NCBI GenBank assembly: GCA_013214545.1
Contig: JABSQB010000007.1
Coordinates: forward strand, 62,001 to 126,000
Direction of reading: 5' to 3'
Source: Henriciella sp.
GTDB taxonomy: Bacteria > Pseudomonadota > Alphaproteobacteria > Caulobacterales > Hyphomonadaceae
Length of the DNA: 64,000 nt
Part shown: one piece after another, positions 36,622 to 48,400 of the stretch
How the letters are laid out: each line of letters opens with the position of its first letter
How positions within the stretch are numbered: position 1 is the stretch's first letter
Translations under genes and position numbers: made by a program
The notes under the pieces: generated by a model
What the model was told of the DNA's origin: nothing
The model's input: only the letters and a program-made list of their open reading frames with translations
Databases searched by the model: none

Positions 36622-38745
36622 CTAGCTGGCTTCTTGCTCAACCTCTTTGCCGGTTTCCTGATCGATGTTTTTCATCGACAGGCGAACCTTACCGCGATCG
36701 TCAAAGCCCATGAGTTTTACATAGACTTGCTGACCTTCAGACACGACGTCTTTCGGATGCCCGATACGCTCGTTCGCCATTTGCGACACGTGCACAAGGC
36801 CGTCTTTCGGACCGAAGAAGTTCACGAATGCGCCGAAGTCCTTGATCGACACAACTTTACCTTCGTAGATCTCACCAACTTCTGGCTCGGCAACGATCTC
36901 CTTGATCATCTGGAGCGCCTTGTCGATGCTCTCACGATCGGTGGCTGAGACCTGGACGGTGCCATCATCATCGATGTTCACCTTGGCCCCAGATTCATCA
37001 ACGATGCCGCGGATGACTTTACCGCCGGAGCCGATGACTTCGCGGATCTTGTCTTCTGGAACCTTGATGATTTCCATTTGCGGGGCGTTGTCTGCGAGTT
37101 GCTCTCGCACCGTATCGAGACCTTTGGCCATTTCGGCCAGGATGTGCGCACGGCCGCCTTTGGCCTGCTCAAGCGCGGTTTCCATGATCTCTTTGGTGAT
37201 ACCAGCGATCTTGATGTCCATCTGCAGGCTGGTCAGGCCCTTCTCGGTGCCAGCCACTTTGAAGTCCATATCGCCGAGATGATCCTCGTCACCCAGGATG
37301 TCTGACAGGACAGCAATGCCTTCATCATCCTTGATCAGGCCCATCGCAATACCAGACACAGGGCGCTTCAATGGAACGCCTGCATCCATCATGGCCAGCG
37401 AACAGCCGCATACGGTCGCCATGGAAGACGAGCCGTTGGACTCGGTGATCTCTGAAACCATACGGATCGTGTAAGGGAATTCCTCGTGCTCTGGCAGAAC
37501 CGCCCGCAGGGCGCGCCAAGCCAGCTTACCGTGACCGGTTTCGCGGCGGCTGGTGCCGCCCATTCGGCCTGCTTCACCGACAGAGTATGGCGGGAAGTTA
37601 TAGTGCAGCAGGAATTTCTCTTTACGTGTGCCGTCTAGACCATCGATGAATTGCTCATCATCGCTGGTGCCGAGGGTCGCCACACAGATGGCCTGAGTTT
37701 CACCGCGGGTGAACAGCGCAGAGCCATGTGTACGTGGCAGGAAGCCAGCTTCCGCAAGGATCGGACGAACCTGATCCAACGAGCGACCATCAATCCGCTT
37801 ACCGGTTTTGATAATATCGCCGCGAACGACTTTGGCTTCGGCTTTCTTGAAGGCCGACTTGAAAACGTTGGCGTCCATGCCGCTTTCGTCTTCTTCGGTC
37901 GCGACCAGCTCAGCTGCCGCTTTTTCACGCGCTTCACCGACGGCGGCCTGACGCTCCAGCTTCTCAGTGATCTGATAGGCTTTAGAGAGATCGTCGCCGA
38001 CCAGTTTCTGAATTGCAGAAAGCTCTTCTGACAGGTCTTCAGCTTCGAAGTCGAAAGGCTCTTTGGCCGCGGCTTCTGCCAGCTTGATGATCGCATCGAT
38101 CACCGGCTGCATTGCCTCATGACCCGCCATGACAGCGCCAAGCATGACATCTTCAGAAAGCTCTTTGGCTTCCGATTCCACCATCATCACAGCGTCAGCG
38201 GTACCGGCGACGACCAGATCGAGCTCAGACTCTTCCAGCTCATCGACGGTTGGGTTGACGACATAGTTGCCATCCTTATAGCCAACGCGCGCTGCGCCAA
38301 TCGGGCCCATGAACGGAGCACCAGACAGCACCAGCGCTGCAGAGGCGCCAATCATGCCGAGAATGTCCGGATCATTTTCCAGATCATAAGAGATCGCGGT
38401 CAGAACAACCTGAACCTCATGCTTAAATCCATCTACGAAGAGCGGACGGATTGGACGATCGATCAGGCGAGATGTCAGTGTCTCTTTTTCGGTCGGGCGA
38501 CCCTCACGCTTGAAGAAGCCGCCTGGAATGCGGCCTGAAGCGTAGTATTTTTCCATATAGTTGACGGTTAGCGGGAAGAAGTCCTGTCCAGGTTTGGCTT
38601 CCTTTGCATACACCGCGGTCGCGAGGACCGTCGTGTCGCCATATGTCACCATGACGGCGCCGTCGGCTTGGCGGGCAACTTGGCCCGTTTCGATTTTTAG
38701 TGTCCGGCCGGCCCATTCCAGCGAGACAGATTGCTTATCAAACAT
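36622..38745 (-). CDS. pnp: Polynucleotide phosphorylase
   Basis: 707 residues. Two RNase PH domains (about 1-140 and 320-540) joined by an alpha-helical linker, then KH ([15 protein letters not shown], about 555-615) and S1 ([20 protein letters not shown], about 620-690). PNPase degrades RNA 3'-5' with phosphate and can add tails; it is part of degradosome-like complexes. The rpsO-pnp order is conserved. A hairpin separates it from rpsO. Confidence 0.97.
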   Translation of the reverse strand: MFDKQSVSLEWAGRTLKIETGQVARQADGAVMVTYGDTTVLATAVYAKEAKPGQDFFPLTVNYMEKYYASGRIPGGFFKREGRPTEKETLTSRLIDRPIRPLFVDGFKHEVQVVLTAISYDLENDPDILGMIGASAALVLSGAPFMGPIGAARVGYKDGNYVVNPTVDELEESELDLVVAGTADAVMMVESEAKELSEDVMLGAVMAGHEAMQPVIDAIIKLAEAAAKEPFDFEAEDLSEELSAIQKLVGDDLSKAYQITEKLERQAAVGEAREKAAAELVATEEDESGMDANVFKSAFKKAEAKVVRGDIIKTGKRIDGRSLDQVRPILAEAGFLPRTHGSALFTRGETQAICVATLGTSDDEQFIDGLDGTRKEKFLLHYNFPPYSVGEAGRMGGTSRRETGHGKLAWRALRAVLPEHEEFPYTIRMVSEITESNGSSSMATVCGCSLAMMDAGVPLKRPVSGIAMGLIKDDEGIAVLSDILGDEDHLGDMDFKVAGTEKGLTSLQMDIKIAGITKEIMETALEQAKGGRAHILAEMAKGLDTVREQLADNAPQMEIIKVPEDKIREVIGSGGKVIRGIVDESGAKVNIDDDGTVQVSATDRESIDKALQMIKEIVAEPEVGEIYEGKVVSIKDFGAFVNFFGPKDGLVHVSQMANERIGHPKDVVSEGQQVYVKLMGFDDRGKVRLSMKNIDQETGKEVEQEAS

Positions 38746-38775
38746 ACGATTTGCTTTCTTTCATACATACGAAAA

Positions 38776-38803
38776 GCCCGCCTCAGCCGAATGCCGGGCG
38801 GGC
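38776..38803 (-). terminator. rpsO-pnp intergenic hairpin
   Basis: Stem GCCCGCC (38776-38782) and GGCGGGC (38797-38803), followed on the minus strand by TTTTCG, between rpsO and pnp. It can act as the rpsO terminator with partial readthrough into pnp, as in other bacteria. The plus-strand side also has TTTTTT. Confidence 0.75.
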
Positions 38804-38816
38804 CGTTTTTTGAGAG

Positions 38817-39086
38817 TTACCGGCGAATGCCGAGCTCTCCGATGAGCGTCTGATAACGCTCCTCATTTTTTCTCTTCACATAGTCGAGGAGTTTGCGTCG
38901 GGTGGCGACCATCGCCAAAAGTCCGCGGCGCGAGTGGTTATCTTTTTTATTGTCCTTGAAGTGTTCGGTCAGATTGTTGATCCGTTCGGTCAGGATCGCG
39001 ACCTGGACTTCAGGGCTGCCCGTGTCACCTTTGGTGCGGGCAAATTTTTGGATCAGTTCAGCTTTACGCTCTGCAGTGATCGACAT
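38817..39086 (-). CDS. rpsO: 30S ribosomal protein S15
   Basis: 89 residues from the ATG at 39084-39086, the exact family length (a Met two codons upstream has poorer spacing from GAAAG). Starts [32 protein letters not shown] and [19 protein letters not shown] are the S15 signatures. It binds the 16S central domain early in assembly. Followed by pnp. Confidence 0.98.
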   Translation of the reverse strand: MSITAERKAELIQKFARTKGDTGSPEVQVAILTERINNLTEHFKDNKKDNHSRRGLLAMVATRRKLLDYVKRKNEERYQTLIGELGIRR

Positions 39087-39313
39087 CGGCATACTTTCAT
39101 TTATCGCCTTGCGGCGGGTTACAGATATGGCCTTCTGGCCAGAGTTTTGAGGGAGGGCGGCGCTGGTTCAGCCACGTCCGGGATGTCGTCCAGAAGGGCT
39201 AGAGGAGCGCTTAGCTCGCATCAAGCCGGGCATGTGGCACATTTGGTTGCATTTGGAAAGGGTTAGATGGCTGTGGATGGCCGAGATCGCGAACCGAGGG
39301 CGCGCCCTTACTC

Positions 39314-40675
39314 TCATAGCCCCGCGGCGCCCAATGCCTCCGCCTGGGCTTCCCCCAGTGCAGCCTCACTAAACCCGTCCAGGCTTTCCTCGAACAAGCG
39401 GTGATAATTAAGCTCCGCACCGAGCCTCAAATAGGCCGCGCCAAGTCCGATGGCGGCGCGATCCATGAATACGAATTCGCGGGGGATGGTCACCGGTCCT
39501 TTTTCCTTGAGCAGCTTGCGCACGGCAAAGGCTTCCTTGCGGCCATACTCGCCAGGCTTCACGCCATCCGCGACGCTGCGCACCCGGTCATCGAGCAGAG
39601 GTCCGTATATAAACTTCGCCCAGATGGTCAGCACCTCAACCAATTCCGTGTTGAGCCCTTTGAAGCCCCACTTCTCGAACGCGGCGTAGATCGCATCGAA
39701 ATCATCAGCGCGCAGGCCCCGATACAGATCCACAACGCCAGCAACGAAGCCCGGCGGGAAAATGCGGATACAGCCAAAATCCAGGAGGTTTAGTCCCTCA
39801 CCTTCGCCAGTAACCTGATAGTTTCCAAGGTGCGGGTCGCCATGAATGACCGCCGCGCCTGTGAACGGACGCCACCAGGTCCAGAATAGGTTTCGTGCGA
39901 TCGTGTTGCGCACGTCTTGAGCGGCGGCCTCATAATCGTTCAGACGGTCGCCGGAGACCCAGCTCATTGTCAGCAGTCGATCTGTGCTAAGCTCCGGGAC
40001 CAGTTCGGGCACCGTGACATAGTCGGCATCGCGCAAGAGATATTGATACAGCGCCATATGTTTGGCTTCGCGCGCATAGTCGAGCTCTTCGCGGAGCCGG
40101 TCGGTGATTTCGTCGACCATCTCGCTCGGATCGATCGAGCCATCGAGACGCTTAAACGTGCCGAGCAGCAGTTTGAGCTGACCGACATCACTCTCCACCG
40201 CTGAAGCCATGTCCGGGTATTGCAGCTTGCACGCGACTTCGCGACCGTCAGGCAGGGTCGCGCGATGAACCTGGCCCAAACTGGCGGCGTGGGCGGCTTC
40301 TTTGCCGAACTCAGCGAACTTGTTCTGCCAGTCTGCGCCGAGCTCGGCCCGCATGCGTCGCCGCACAAAAGGCCAGCCCATGGCAGGGGCCTGCGCCTGC
40401 AACTGGCTGAGCTCTTCAGCATATTCAGCTGGCAGGAAGTCCGGAATGGTCGAAACCATTTGCGCGACTTTCATCAATGGCCCCTTGGATTTTCCGAGCG
40501 CCGCAGCGAGTGCCTTGGCGATCCGCTCATCGCCTTTCTCGCCACCGAACATGGCGTTCGCCGCAAAAGTCAGGCCCGCACCGGATAGATTGGTCCCGAC
40601 CTTCATGGTTCGACCAAGCCGGGCTGAAAACCGGTTGCGTTCAGGGTCTCTGGAACTATCTGGCAGGTCGCTCAT
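39314..40675 (-). CDS. ABC1/UbiB (AarF)-family atypical kinase
   Basis: 453 residues from the ATG at 40673-40675 (MSDLPDSSRD); an upstream TTG-type start adds ten residues but would lie close to uvrD's promoter. N-terminal GKSKGPLMKVAQMVST carries the KxGQ-type motif as KVAQ. Kinase-like elements: ASLGQVHRATLPDG (VAVK region, CKLQYPD), VIHGDPHLGNY (catalytic loop) and LLDFGCIR (DFG). UbiB relatives support ubiquinone biosynthesis or lipid homeostasis by ATPase activity. Exact role unproven. Confidence 0.88.
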   Translation of the reverse strand: MSDLPDSSRDPERNRFSARLGRTMKVGTNLSGAGLTFAANAMFGGEKGDERIAKALAAALGKSKGPLMKVAQMVSTIPDFLPAEYAEELSQLQAQAPAMGWPFVRRRMRAELGADWQNKFAEFGKEAAHAASLGQVHRATLPDGREVACKLQYPDMASAVESDVGQLKLLLGTFKRLDGSIDPSEMVDEITDRLREELDYAREAKHMALYQYLLRDADYVTVPELVPELSTDRLLTMSWVSGDRLNDYEAAAQDVRNTIARNLFWTWWRPFTGAAVIHGDPHLGNYQVTGEGEGLNLLDFGCIRIFPPGFVAGVVDLYRGLRADDFDAIYAAFEKWGFKGLNTELVEVLTIWAKFIYGPLLDDRVRSVADGVKPGEYGRKEAFAVRKLLKEKGPVTIPREFVFMDRAAIGLGAAYLRLGAELNYHRLFEESLDGFSEAALGEAQAEALGAAGL

Positions 40676-40775
40676 CACATCGTCCAATTGGCCTCTGGTC
40701 AACATAGTGCAGAAACCTGCAGAGCGAAGAGGAGAAGGAGTCGCGGCTCGCGCAGAACGTGTCTATATTCCCCTT

Positions 40776-43106
40776 ATGTCCCAAACGAATCGCCCTTCGA
40801 TCAGCCAGTTGGCCGCCGCGAAAACGCCGGTGGCCAAGACCGATGCCGATTATCTCCAAGGGCTGAACCCGGAACAGACTGACGCGGTTCTGACCACTGA
40901 AGGACCGCTGCTCGTATTGGCCGGGGCGGGGACCGGAAAGACCCGGGTGCTGACCACCCGGCTGGCGCACATCATCGCCTCTGGCCTCGCCTATCCAAGT
41001 CAGACGCTGACCGTGACATTCACCAACAAGGCGGCACGCGAGATGCGGGAGCGGGCGCTAAAACTGACAGGTGAAGCAGGTGAAGGCCTGCGTTGGCTCG
41101 GGACGTTCCACTCCATCTCAGCTCAAATCCTACGCCGGCATGCAGAATTGGTCGGCTTGAAGTCGAGTTTCACCATTATCGACACCGATGACCAGGTTCG
41201 CCTCTGCAAGCAGATTATCGAAGCGGAAGACATTGATCCCAAACGCTGGACACCACGCTACCTCGCCGGACTGATCGATGGTTGGAAGAACCGAGCGCTG
41301 CTGCCCGATAAAGTCCCAGCGGAGGAGGCCTATCAGTTCGCAGATGGCAAAGGCATCAAATGCTATGAGACGTATCAGAACCGGCTCAAGGTATTGAACG
41401 CCTGCGATTTCGGCGATCTGCTGATCCACAATATCACCTTGTTCCAAGACAATCCGGACCTGCTCGCCGACTTCCACCGCAAGTTCAAATACATCCTCGT
41501 CGATGAGTATCAGGATACGAACGTCGCCCAGTATCTCTGGCTGCGGCTGCTGGCTCAAGGCAATTCGAACATTTGCTGTGTCGGCGATGACGACCAGTCC
41601 ATCTATGGCTGGCGAGGCGCAGAAGTCGACAATATCCTGCGTTTCGAAAAAGACTTTCCGGGCGCAAAAGTCATACGCTTGGAGCGCAATTACCGCTCAA
41701 CTGAGCCGATCCTGGCTGCGGCCTCGGCGGTGATCTCGCACAATAAGGGCCGGCTCGGCAAAACGCTGTTTGTTGGCGGCGACTGGGCCGGTGACCCGGA
41801 CGCCAAGAAGGTGCAGGTGCGCGGGCTCTGGGATGGCGAGGCGGAAGCGCGCATGGTCTGCGACGAGATCGAAGCCTGGGCGGCGCGGGGCGGCAAAAAC
41901 CGCTATGAAGATTGCGCCATTTTGGTTCGCGCCTCGTGGCAAATGCGCCTGTTTGAGGAACGGCTGATCATTCTCGGCATTCCTTATCGCGTCATTGGTG
42001 GCCCGCGTTTCTTCGAACGGGCCGAAATCCGAGACGCGATGGCCTATCTGCGCCTCATCCGCTCTACCGATGACGATCTCGCCTTTGAGCGCGTCGTTAA
42101 TCAGCCCAAGCGCGGGGTCGGAAACACGACTGTCCAGAAGCTGCAGCGCTATGCCCGCGACGACGGCCGCAGCCTTTTCACATTAACGCCTATGGTGCTG
42201 CAGACCGACGAGATCAAAGGCCCAGGAAAACGCGGACTCACGAACTTCATCGAACAGATCAACCTTTGGCGCGACCGCCACAAAAATGGCATGAGCCACA
42301 CTGAGCTGGCGCAGGTCATCCTCGACGAGTCCGGCTATACAGACATGCTGCAAAAGGACCGCAGTCCGCAGGCGCAAACGAGGCTGGATAACCTCAAGGA
42401 ACTCATCAATGCGATGGGAGAGTTCGATAATCTGACTGGTTTCCTGGAGCATGTGGAGCTGGTCATGGATGCCGGTGGAAACTCCGACGGCGATGAGGTG
42501 CAGATCCTCACCCTGCATGGCGCCAAAGGTCTGGAATGGCCTTTGGTCTTCCTGCCGGGCTGGGAAGAGGAAGTCTTTCCCTCTCGCCGCAGCCTGGATG
42601 AAAGCGGTATGAAAGGCCTCGAGGAAGAGCGCCGCCTGGCTTATGTTGGAATCACGCGAGCACGCGAGGTTTGCCGCATTTCCTTCGTCGCCAACCGGCA
42701 GATTTTCGGGCGCTGGCAATCGGTGCTGCCGAGCCGGTTTGTCGATGAATTGCCGCATGAGCATGTCGAAGCCGAAGCAGAGACCGGATACTCCTCCATC
42801 CCCGGCGGGGAGGATGGGTTCACCGGTACGGTCGAGGATTTGGGAGAACGCTCAAACTATACCTCACCGGGCTGGCGTCGACTGAAGGAGAATGCCGGGA
42901 ACTATGAAAACGGTCCTGTGATCGACGGCAAGGCGACGCTGATGGCGTCGGAATCCGGTCAATCCGGCTTCAAGCTGAACCAGCGCGTGTTCCATGAAAA
43001 ATTCGGCTATGGCAAAGTCATGGATGCCAATGGCACCAAGCTCACAGTGGCGTTTGAAAAAGCGGGCCTCAAAAAAGTGATCTCGACCTTTGTCACAGCG
43101 GCCTGA
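40776..43106 (+). CDS. uvrD: UvrD/PcrA-type DNA helicase
   Basis: 776 residues from ATG 40776; the long upstream extension of this frame is antisense to the kinase gene and is not coding. SF1A motifs: LAGAGTGKTRVLT (I), LVDEYQDTNVAQY (II), VGDDDQSIYGWRGA (III), RLERNYRST (IV), TLHGAKGLEWPLVFL (V) and AYVGITRAREV (VI). UvrD unwinds DNA 3'-5' in nucleotide-excision and mismatch repair. A Tudor-like C-terminus (FHEKFGYGKVMDANG) is typical. Divergent from the kinase gene. Confidence 0.95.
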   Translation: MSQTNRPSISQLAAAKTPVAKTDADYLQGLNPEQTDAVLTTEGPLLVLAGAGTGKTRVLTTRLAHIIASGLAYPSQTLTVTFTNKAAREMRERALKLTGEAGEGLRWLGTFHSISAQILRRHAELVGLKSSFTIIDTDDQVRLCKQIIEAEDIDPKRWTPRYLAGLIDGWKNRALLPDKVPAEEAYQFADGKGIKCYETYQNRLKVLNACDFGDLLIHNITLFQDNPDLLADFHRKFKYILVDEYQDTNVAQYLWLRLLAQGNSNICCVGDDDQSIYGWRGAEVDNILRFEKDFPGAKVIRLERNYRSTEPILAAASAVISHNKGRLGKTLFVGGDWAGDPDAKKVQVRGLWDGEAEARMVCDEIEAWAARGGKNRYEDCAILVRASWQMRLFEERLIILGIPYRVIGGPRFFERAEIRDAMAYLRLIRSTDDDLAFERVVNQPKRGVGNTTVQKLQRYARDDGRSLFTLTPMVLQTDEIKGPGKRGLTNFIEQINLWRDRHKNGMSHTELAQVILDESGYTDMLQKDRSPQAQTRLDNLKELINAMGEFDNLTGFLEHVELVMDAGGNSDGDEVQILTLHGAKGLEWPLVFLPGWEEEVFPSRRSLDESGMKGLEEERRLAYVGITRAREVCRISFVANRQIFGRWQSVLPSRFVDELPHEHVEAEAETGYSSIPGGEDGFTGTVEDLGERSNYTSPGWRRLKENAGNYENGPVIDGKATLMASESGQSGFKLNQRVFHEKFGYGKVMDANGTKLTVAFEKAGLKKVISTFVTAA

Positions 43107-43112
43107 CGCGCG

Positions 43113-44222
43113 ATGAAGCTCGATGCAGTGGTCATCGGCGCTGGCGTGATCGGTCTTGCCTGCGCGCGCGCTCTGGCCCTCAAAGGGCGCGAAGTGGTGA
43201 TCCTAGAACGCAGCGATGGCATCGGGCAGCAGACCTCCGCGCGCAACTCCGAAGTCATCCATGCTGGCCTGTATTATCCAACCGCCTCCAACAAAGCCCG
43301 CTTCTGTGTGGAGGGACGGCGCCTGCTCTACGCTTATCTCGAAGAGCGCAAGATCGACCATAGGAAATGCGGTAAGCTGATCATTGCTAGCGGCGCTGAC
43401 GAAGAGGCGCGCCTGAACGCCCTCGCTGCTCAAGCAGAGGCGAATGGGGTTGAAGGCATACGCACCCTCACCGGCGCTGAGGCGCGAGCCCTCGAGCCCG
43501 CGCTGCCTGAAACCATAAGTGCCGCCCTGCATTCAACCGAGACCGGCATCCTGGACAGTCATGCCTATTATCTGTCTCTACTTGGAGACATCGAGGCCGC
43601 GGGCGGCTCTATCGCTTTTCAAACACGAGTTGTCAGCGGTCATGTCACGGAGCGCAATGTTCACCTCACGCTCGATGGCCAGCAAGCGATTGGAGTGGAA
43701 GCCGCCACCGTCATCAACGCCGCAGGATTGCAAGCCATCGGCGTCGCTAAAGCGATTGAAGGTGCGCATGTTGCTGAAATTCCGGAAGCGCGTTTTGCCA
43801 AAGGCCATTACTTCTCAGTCTCAGGTAGGACGCCGTTCCGACAATTGATCTATCCGCTTCCGAATGAAGCTGGGTTGGGCACGCACTTAACGATCGATCT
43901 CGCCGGTCGCGGACGCCTCGGCCCGGATGTCGACTGGGTGGCGGAAACCGTGGACGACCCGAACGACTATTCCGTGCCAGAGGCGCTGGCTGAACAGTTT
44001 TATCAGGCCGCGCAAAGGTTCTGGCCAGATCTCCGGATAGATCAGCTCGCGCCGGATTATGCTGGCATCCGCCCGAAGCTGGTCGGTCCTGGCGAAGCGC
44101 CGGGCGATTTCATGATTCGGGATGAAGGAGGCGGCCGCCTGATCAATCTGTCCGGGATTGAAAGCCCAGGCCTGACCTCGGCACTGGCGATCGGGGAGCA
44201 TGTCGCGGGCTTAGCCGCCTAG
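43113..44222 (+). CDS. FAD-dependent oxidoreductase, L-2-hydroxyglutarate oxidase-like
   Basis: 369 residues. N-terminal dinucleotide fold [20 protein letters not shown] and [21 protein letters not shown]. The region [19 protein letters not shown] and the C-terminal [18 protein letters not shown] are typical of the LhgO/DAO group. These flavoenzymes oxidise L-2-hydroxyglutarate to 2-oxoglutarate, a metabolite-repair step; other 2-hydroxyacids are possible. Six bases after uvrD, so probably co-transcribed. Convergent with dnaJ, with a 4-base overlap. Confidence 0.85.
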   Translation: MKLDAVVIGAGVIGLACARALALKGREVVILERSDGIGQQTSARNSEVIHAGLYYPTASNKARFCVEGRRLLYAYLEERKIDHRKCGKLIIASGADEEARLNALAAQAEANGVEGIRTLTGAEARALEPALPETISAALHSTETGILDSHAYYLSLLGDIEAAGGSIAFQTRVVSGHVTERNVHLTLDGQQAIGVEAATVINAAGLQAIGVAKAIEGAHVAEIPEARFAKGHYFSVSGRTPFRQLIYPLPNEAGLGTHLTIDLAGRGRLGPDVDWVAETVDDPNDYSVPEALAEQFYQAAQRFWPDLRIDQLAPDYAGIRPKLVGPGEAPGDFMIRDEGGGRLINLSGIESPGLTSALAIGEHVAGLAA

Positions 44223-45382
44223 TGCTTGGTCGCTTCGTCTTCGCCGCTGAGGTCGTCCCAAAATTTCTTCACGCGGCCGACAAAGCCCTCTGATTCCGGA
44301 TTGCAATCCTTACCAGAGCAATCGCAGAACTCACGCAGAATCTCTTTCTGGCGCGAAGAGAGATTGCGCGGGGTCTCGACGAACATTTCGATGTAAAGAT
44401 CACCAGTCTGGTGATTGCCGCGCAGCGACGGCATGCCCTTGCCGCGCAGACGCAGTTTGCGGCCTGTTTGCGCGCCTTCCGGAACGGTCACGCGGGCGCG
44501 ACCGCCATCAATGGTTGGAATCTCGACTTCTCCGCCAAGCGCCGCGCAAACCATGGAAACCGGAGTGCGGCAATAGAGGTTCGGTCCGTCGCGTTCGAAA
44601 ATGTCATGCTCATCGACATTGACGAAAATATAGAGGTCGCCCTTTGGGCCGCCCTGCGTACCCGGTTCGCCTTCACCCGAGAGACGGATGCGCATGCCGG
44701 ACTCGACTCCAGCTGGAATTTTCACGGAAAGCTGGCGGTCTTCCTGCACTTGCCCTGCTCCGCGGCAGACCTTGCAAGGCTTAGCGATAATCTTGCCTTT
44801 GCCGCCACAACGGCCGCACGTTCGCTCCATGGTGAAGAAACCCTGTTGTGCGCGAACCCGGCCGCTGCCGCCGCAGGTTGGGCAGGTCTCTGGGTATGTC
44901 CCTGGTTCCGCGCCAGTGCCGTCGCAGGCGCTGCAATCGACGGCGGTTGGGACATTGATCGTCGTTTCCTTGCCGTGGAATGCCTCGTCCAGAGTGATGT
45001 CCATGTCATAGCGAAGATCCGCGCCGCGCTGCGGTCCGCCGCGACGACGACCACCGCCAAAAGGATTGCCACCAAAGACCTGGCTGAAAATGTCCTGGAA
45101 GATGTCGTTCGGGTCACCGCCGCCAAACGGATTGCCGCCACCGCCGCCCATGCCGTTCTCGAACGCAGCATGACCAAAGCGATCATAGGCAGCTTTCTTC
45201 TCAGGGTCAGAGAGCACGGCATAAGCCTCGCCGACTTCCTTGAACATGGCTTCGGCTTCAGCATCATCCGGATTCTGATCCGGATGGTACTTCATCGCAA
45301 GTTTGCGATAAGCGCTTTTGAGCGCCTTCTCATCTGCATTTCGGTCTACGCCGAGCACGTCATAGTAATCGCGTTTGCTCAT
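44219..45382 (-). CDS. dnaJ: Chaperone protein DnaJ
   Basis: 387 residues. J domain (about 1-70) with HPD in KYHPDQNP; Gly/Phe-rich linker (about 76-112); four zinc-knuckle repeats [24 protein letters not shown] and CKVCRGAG (about 150-215); C-terminal substrate-binding domains. A short cysteine-containing tail ([13 protein letters not shown]) is seen in alphaproteobacterial DnaJ. It is a co-chaperone of DnaK, which is not in the window. Single gene. Confidence 0.96.
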   Translation of the reverse strand: MSKRDYYDVLGVDRNADEKALKSAYRKLAMKYHPDQNPDDAEAEAMFKEVGEAYAVLSDPEKKAAYDRFGHAAFENGMGGGGGNPFGGGDPNDIFQDIFSQVFGGNPFGGGRRRGGPQRGADLRYDMDITLDEAFHGKETTINVPTAVDCSACDGTGAEPGTYPETCPTCGGSGRVRAQQGFFTMERTCGRCGGKGKIIAKPCKVCRGAGQVQEDRQLSVKIPAGVESGMRIRLSGEGEPGTQGGPKGDLYIFVNVDEHDIFERDGPNLYCRTPVSMVCAALGGEVEIPTIDGGRARVTVPEGAQTGRKLRLRGKGMPSLRGNHQTGDLYIEMFVETPRNLSSRQKEILREFCDCSGKDCNPESEGFVGRVKKFWDDLSGEDEATKH

Positions 45383-45465
45383 CTAGACGGGTACCTATTT
45401 TTTCACTCACTCGCCCGCCAAGGTGGGGAGGTCCGCCCCGAAGTGCAAGGCCTGATACTGCGCGC

Positions 45466-48400
45466 CTAGCTAGCCTTTTGCTGCTCTGTTTCGCCGAAGA
45501 CACGCTCTGCGATCTCTTTTGGTACAATCATCAGCGTTTCACTCAGCGTATGCGCCCACTCTTTAAGCAATTCGCCCGCCCGTTGAGAGCCAGTTCTTTC
45601 GTGGTGAATCTCAAGCATCATTAGAAAGACATCGATGTACTTTTGATCCATGTCAACCAGCGGATACCAGTCGATCGCATCAGGGTTGGCAACTTGCTCA
45701 AATTGATTTTCTGGATCCCAGACATAGGCGATGCCGCCGGTCATACCGGCACCGAAATTATCTCCGATCTTGCCGAGAATCGCGACACGGCCGCCGGTCA
45801 TGTATTCGCAGCCATTGGCGCCGCAGCCTTCGACGACGGCCTCTGCACCAGAATTTCGAACCGCAAAGCGCACGCCCGCTTGGCCAGCTGCGTAGAGATT
45901 GCCACTGGTCGCGCCATACAAGCAGGTATTTCCGATGATCGTATTGTCACCGCCAGCATAGGACGCATTAGCGGGTGGCCGAAGCTGGATCGTTGCGCCA
46001 GACAAACCCTTGCCGACATAGTCATTCGCATCCCCGATAACGTCGAGCAGCAAGCCTTGCGTTGAGAATGCGCCAAGCGACTGGCCCGCACTGCCGGTCA
46101 GGCGGACGTGCAGGCGACCTTCAGGCAGCGCACGCTCTCCAAACTTACGAACAATCGTCGAGCTCGAACGCGCGCCGATTGAGCGCTGCACATTCTGCAG
46201 TTCATAAGTCAGTTGCATTTTCTCGCCGCGGGCAAAGAACGGTTCGCCATCGCGCAGGATTTGCGCGTCCAGAGTGTCTGGCACGTCTTCGCGCCGCTCC
46301 GGTTGATACTCGATCGCTGTTGCAGTATCGACCTGCACCAGCAATGGATTGAGATCGAGGTCATCAAGATGCGGCGCACCGCGCGAAACCTGGGCCAGCA
46401 GGTCCGTCCGGCCGATTGCTTCATCAAGAGAATTTAGTCCAAGGGACGCCAGAATACGCCGCACGTCCTCGGCGATAAAGCTCATCAGGTTGATAACTTT
46501 ATCCGCCGTCCCGGTGAATTTCGCGCGTAGCGATTCGTCCTGCGTACAAACGCCAACAGGGCACGTATTTGAGTGGCACTGGCGCACCATGATACAACCC
46601 ATGGCGACCAGTGATGCCGTTCCTATGCCATACTCTTCAGCACCAAGCATGGCAGCAATAACGATATCGCGACCAGTGCGCAGGCCGCCATCAGTCCGCA
46701 GTGTGACCTTGTCCCGAAGATTGTTCAGGCTGAGCACCTGATGGGCTTCTGCCAGACCCATCTCCCATGGCAGACCGGCATATTTGATGCTGGTCTGCGG
46801 CGACGCACCCGTGCCACCGACGCCGCCAGCAATCAGAATCACATCCGCCTTGGCTTTGGCCACACCTGCAGCCACTGTGCCGACGCCAGACTGGGCCACC
46901 AATTTCACGCAAACACGGCAGTCCGGATTGATTTGCTTCAGATCATAGATGAGCTGAGCCAGGTCCTCGATCGAATAGATATCATGGTGAGGTGGCGGGC
47001 TGATCAGGGTCACGCCAGGCGTCGCGTGGCGGTTCTTGGCGATAAATTCCGTCACTTTGAAGCCAGGCAGCTGCCCACCTTCGCCGGGCTTGGCGCCTTG
47101 CGCGACTTTGATTTCCACCTCGCGGCAATTGTTGAGATATTCCGCCGTTACGCCGAAGCGACCGGAAGCAACCTGCTTGACTGCAGAGTTCATATTGTCG
47201 CCATTTGGTAGAGGGCGATAACGCTCGCGCACTTCTCCGCCTTCACCGGAAACAGACTTCGCGCCAATCCGGTTCATTGCAACATTAAGCGTGCCATGCG
47301 CCTCGGGGCTGAGCGCGCCGAGCGACATGCCCGGAGTGACAAACCGCTTGCGGATCTCGTTCACCGATTGAACGCGTTCCAACGGCTCAACTGGTCCAGC
47401 GGGTTTAAAGTCGAGCAGGTCGCGGAGCTGAATCGGTTGCTCGCGATCATTCACGGCGTTCGCATATTTCTCGAAGAGCTCGTACTCGCCACGATCGCAG
47501 GCCGCCTGCAACATGTGGATCAGGTTACCATCCAGGGCGTGCGGCTCGGATCGGGCACGCAGGCGATAGAAACCACCGACTGGTAGCGCCACGACATCCT
47601 CATCAAATGCTTCCTCGTGCCGGGTCACCGCATTCTCTTCCAGACCTGCAAGGCCCAGACCGGAAATTCGGCTGGACAGGCCAGGGAAATAGTCAGCAAC
47701 CAGCGCGCGCGACAGACCGAGCGCCTCGAAATTATAGCCGCCGCGATAAGAGGAGATGACCGATATTCCCATCTTGGACATGATCTTCAGCAGACCCGCT
47801 TCGATGGCCTTCTTGAAGTTGAGCACCGCTTCGCCAATCGAGATATCGCCAAGCAAACCTCGACCGTGGCGATCAGCAATCGCGTCTTGCGCAAGGTAGG
47901 CATTCACGCAGGTCGCGCCAACGCCGATCAGTACGGCAAAGTAATGCGTATCTATGCATTCAGCCGACCGTACAGTCAGCGAGCAGAATGTCCGCAGGCC
48001 TTGCGCAACCAGATGCGAGTGCACCGCACCTGTGGCAAGGATCATCGGCACTGCGACATGAGTATCGCCTTGGTTTTCATCGGTAAGAACGATGTGCTCA
48101 CGTCCTGCGCGTACGGCGTCTTCAGCTTCCTGACGGATGCGCGACAAGGCTTCCTTCAGGGCGCGGCCATCGCCGGTTGCGGCGTCGAGTTCAAACGTAC
48201 AATCGATGACCTGAACACTGTCGCCGAGCATCTTGTTCAGCCGCTCATACATGCCCGTCGAAAGGACCGGGCTTTCAAGCACAAATACGTCTTGTTGCGT
48301 CTTGTCCGTCACAAGGACGTTGCCAAGGTTCTTGAACCGCGTCTTCAGGCTCATCACACGATCTTCGCGCAGCGGATCGACGGGCGGATTGGTCACCTGA

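Noticed and set aside
40302-40775. 158-codon N-terminal extension of UvrD
   Set aside because: It overlaps the ABC1 kinase gene on the opposite strand; family similarity begins after ATG 40776.
44411-45469. 352-codon plus-strand frame opposite dnaJ
   Set aside because: Alanine-rich shadow of dnaJ on the opposite strand; dnaJ has all expected domains.
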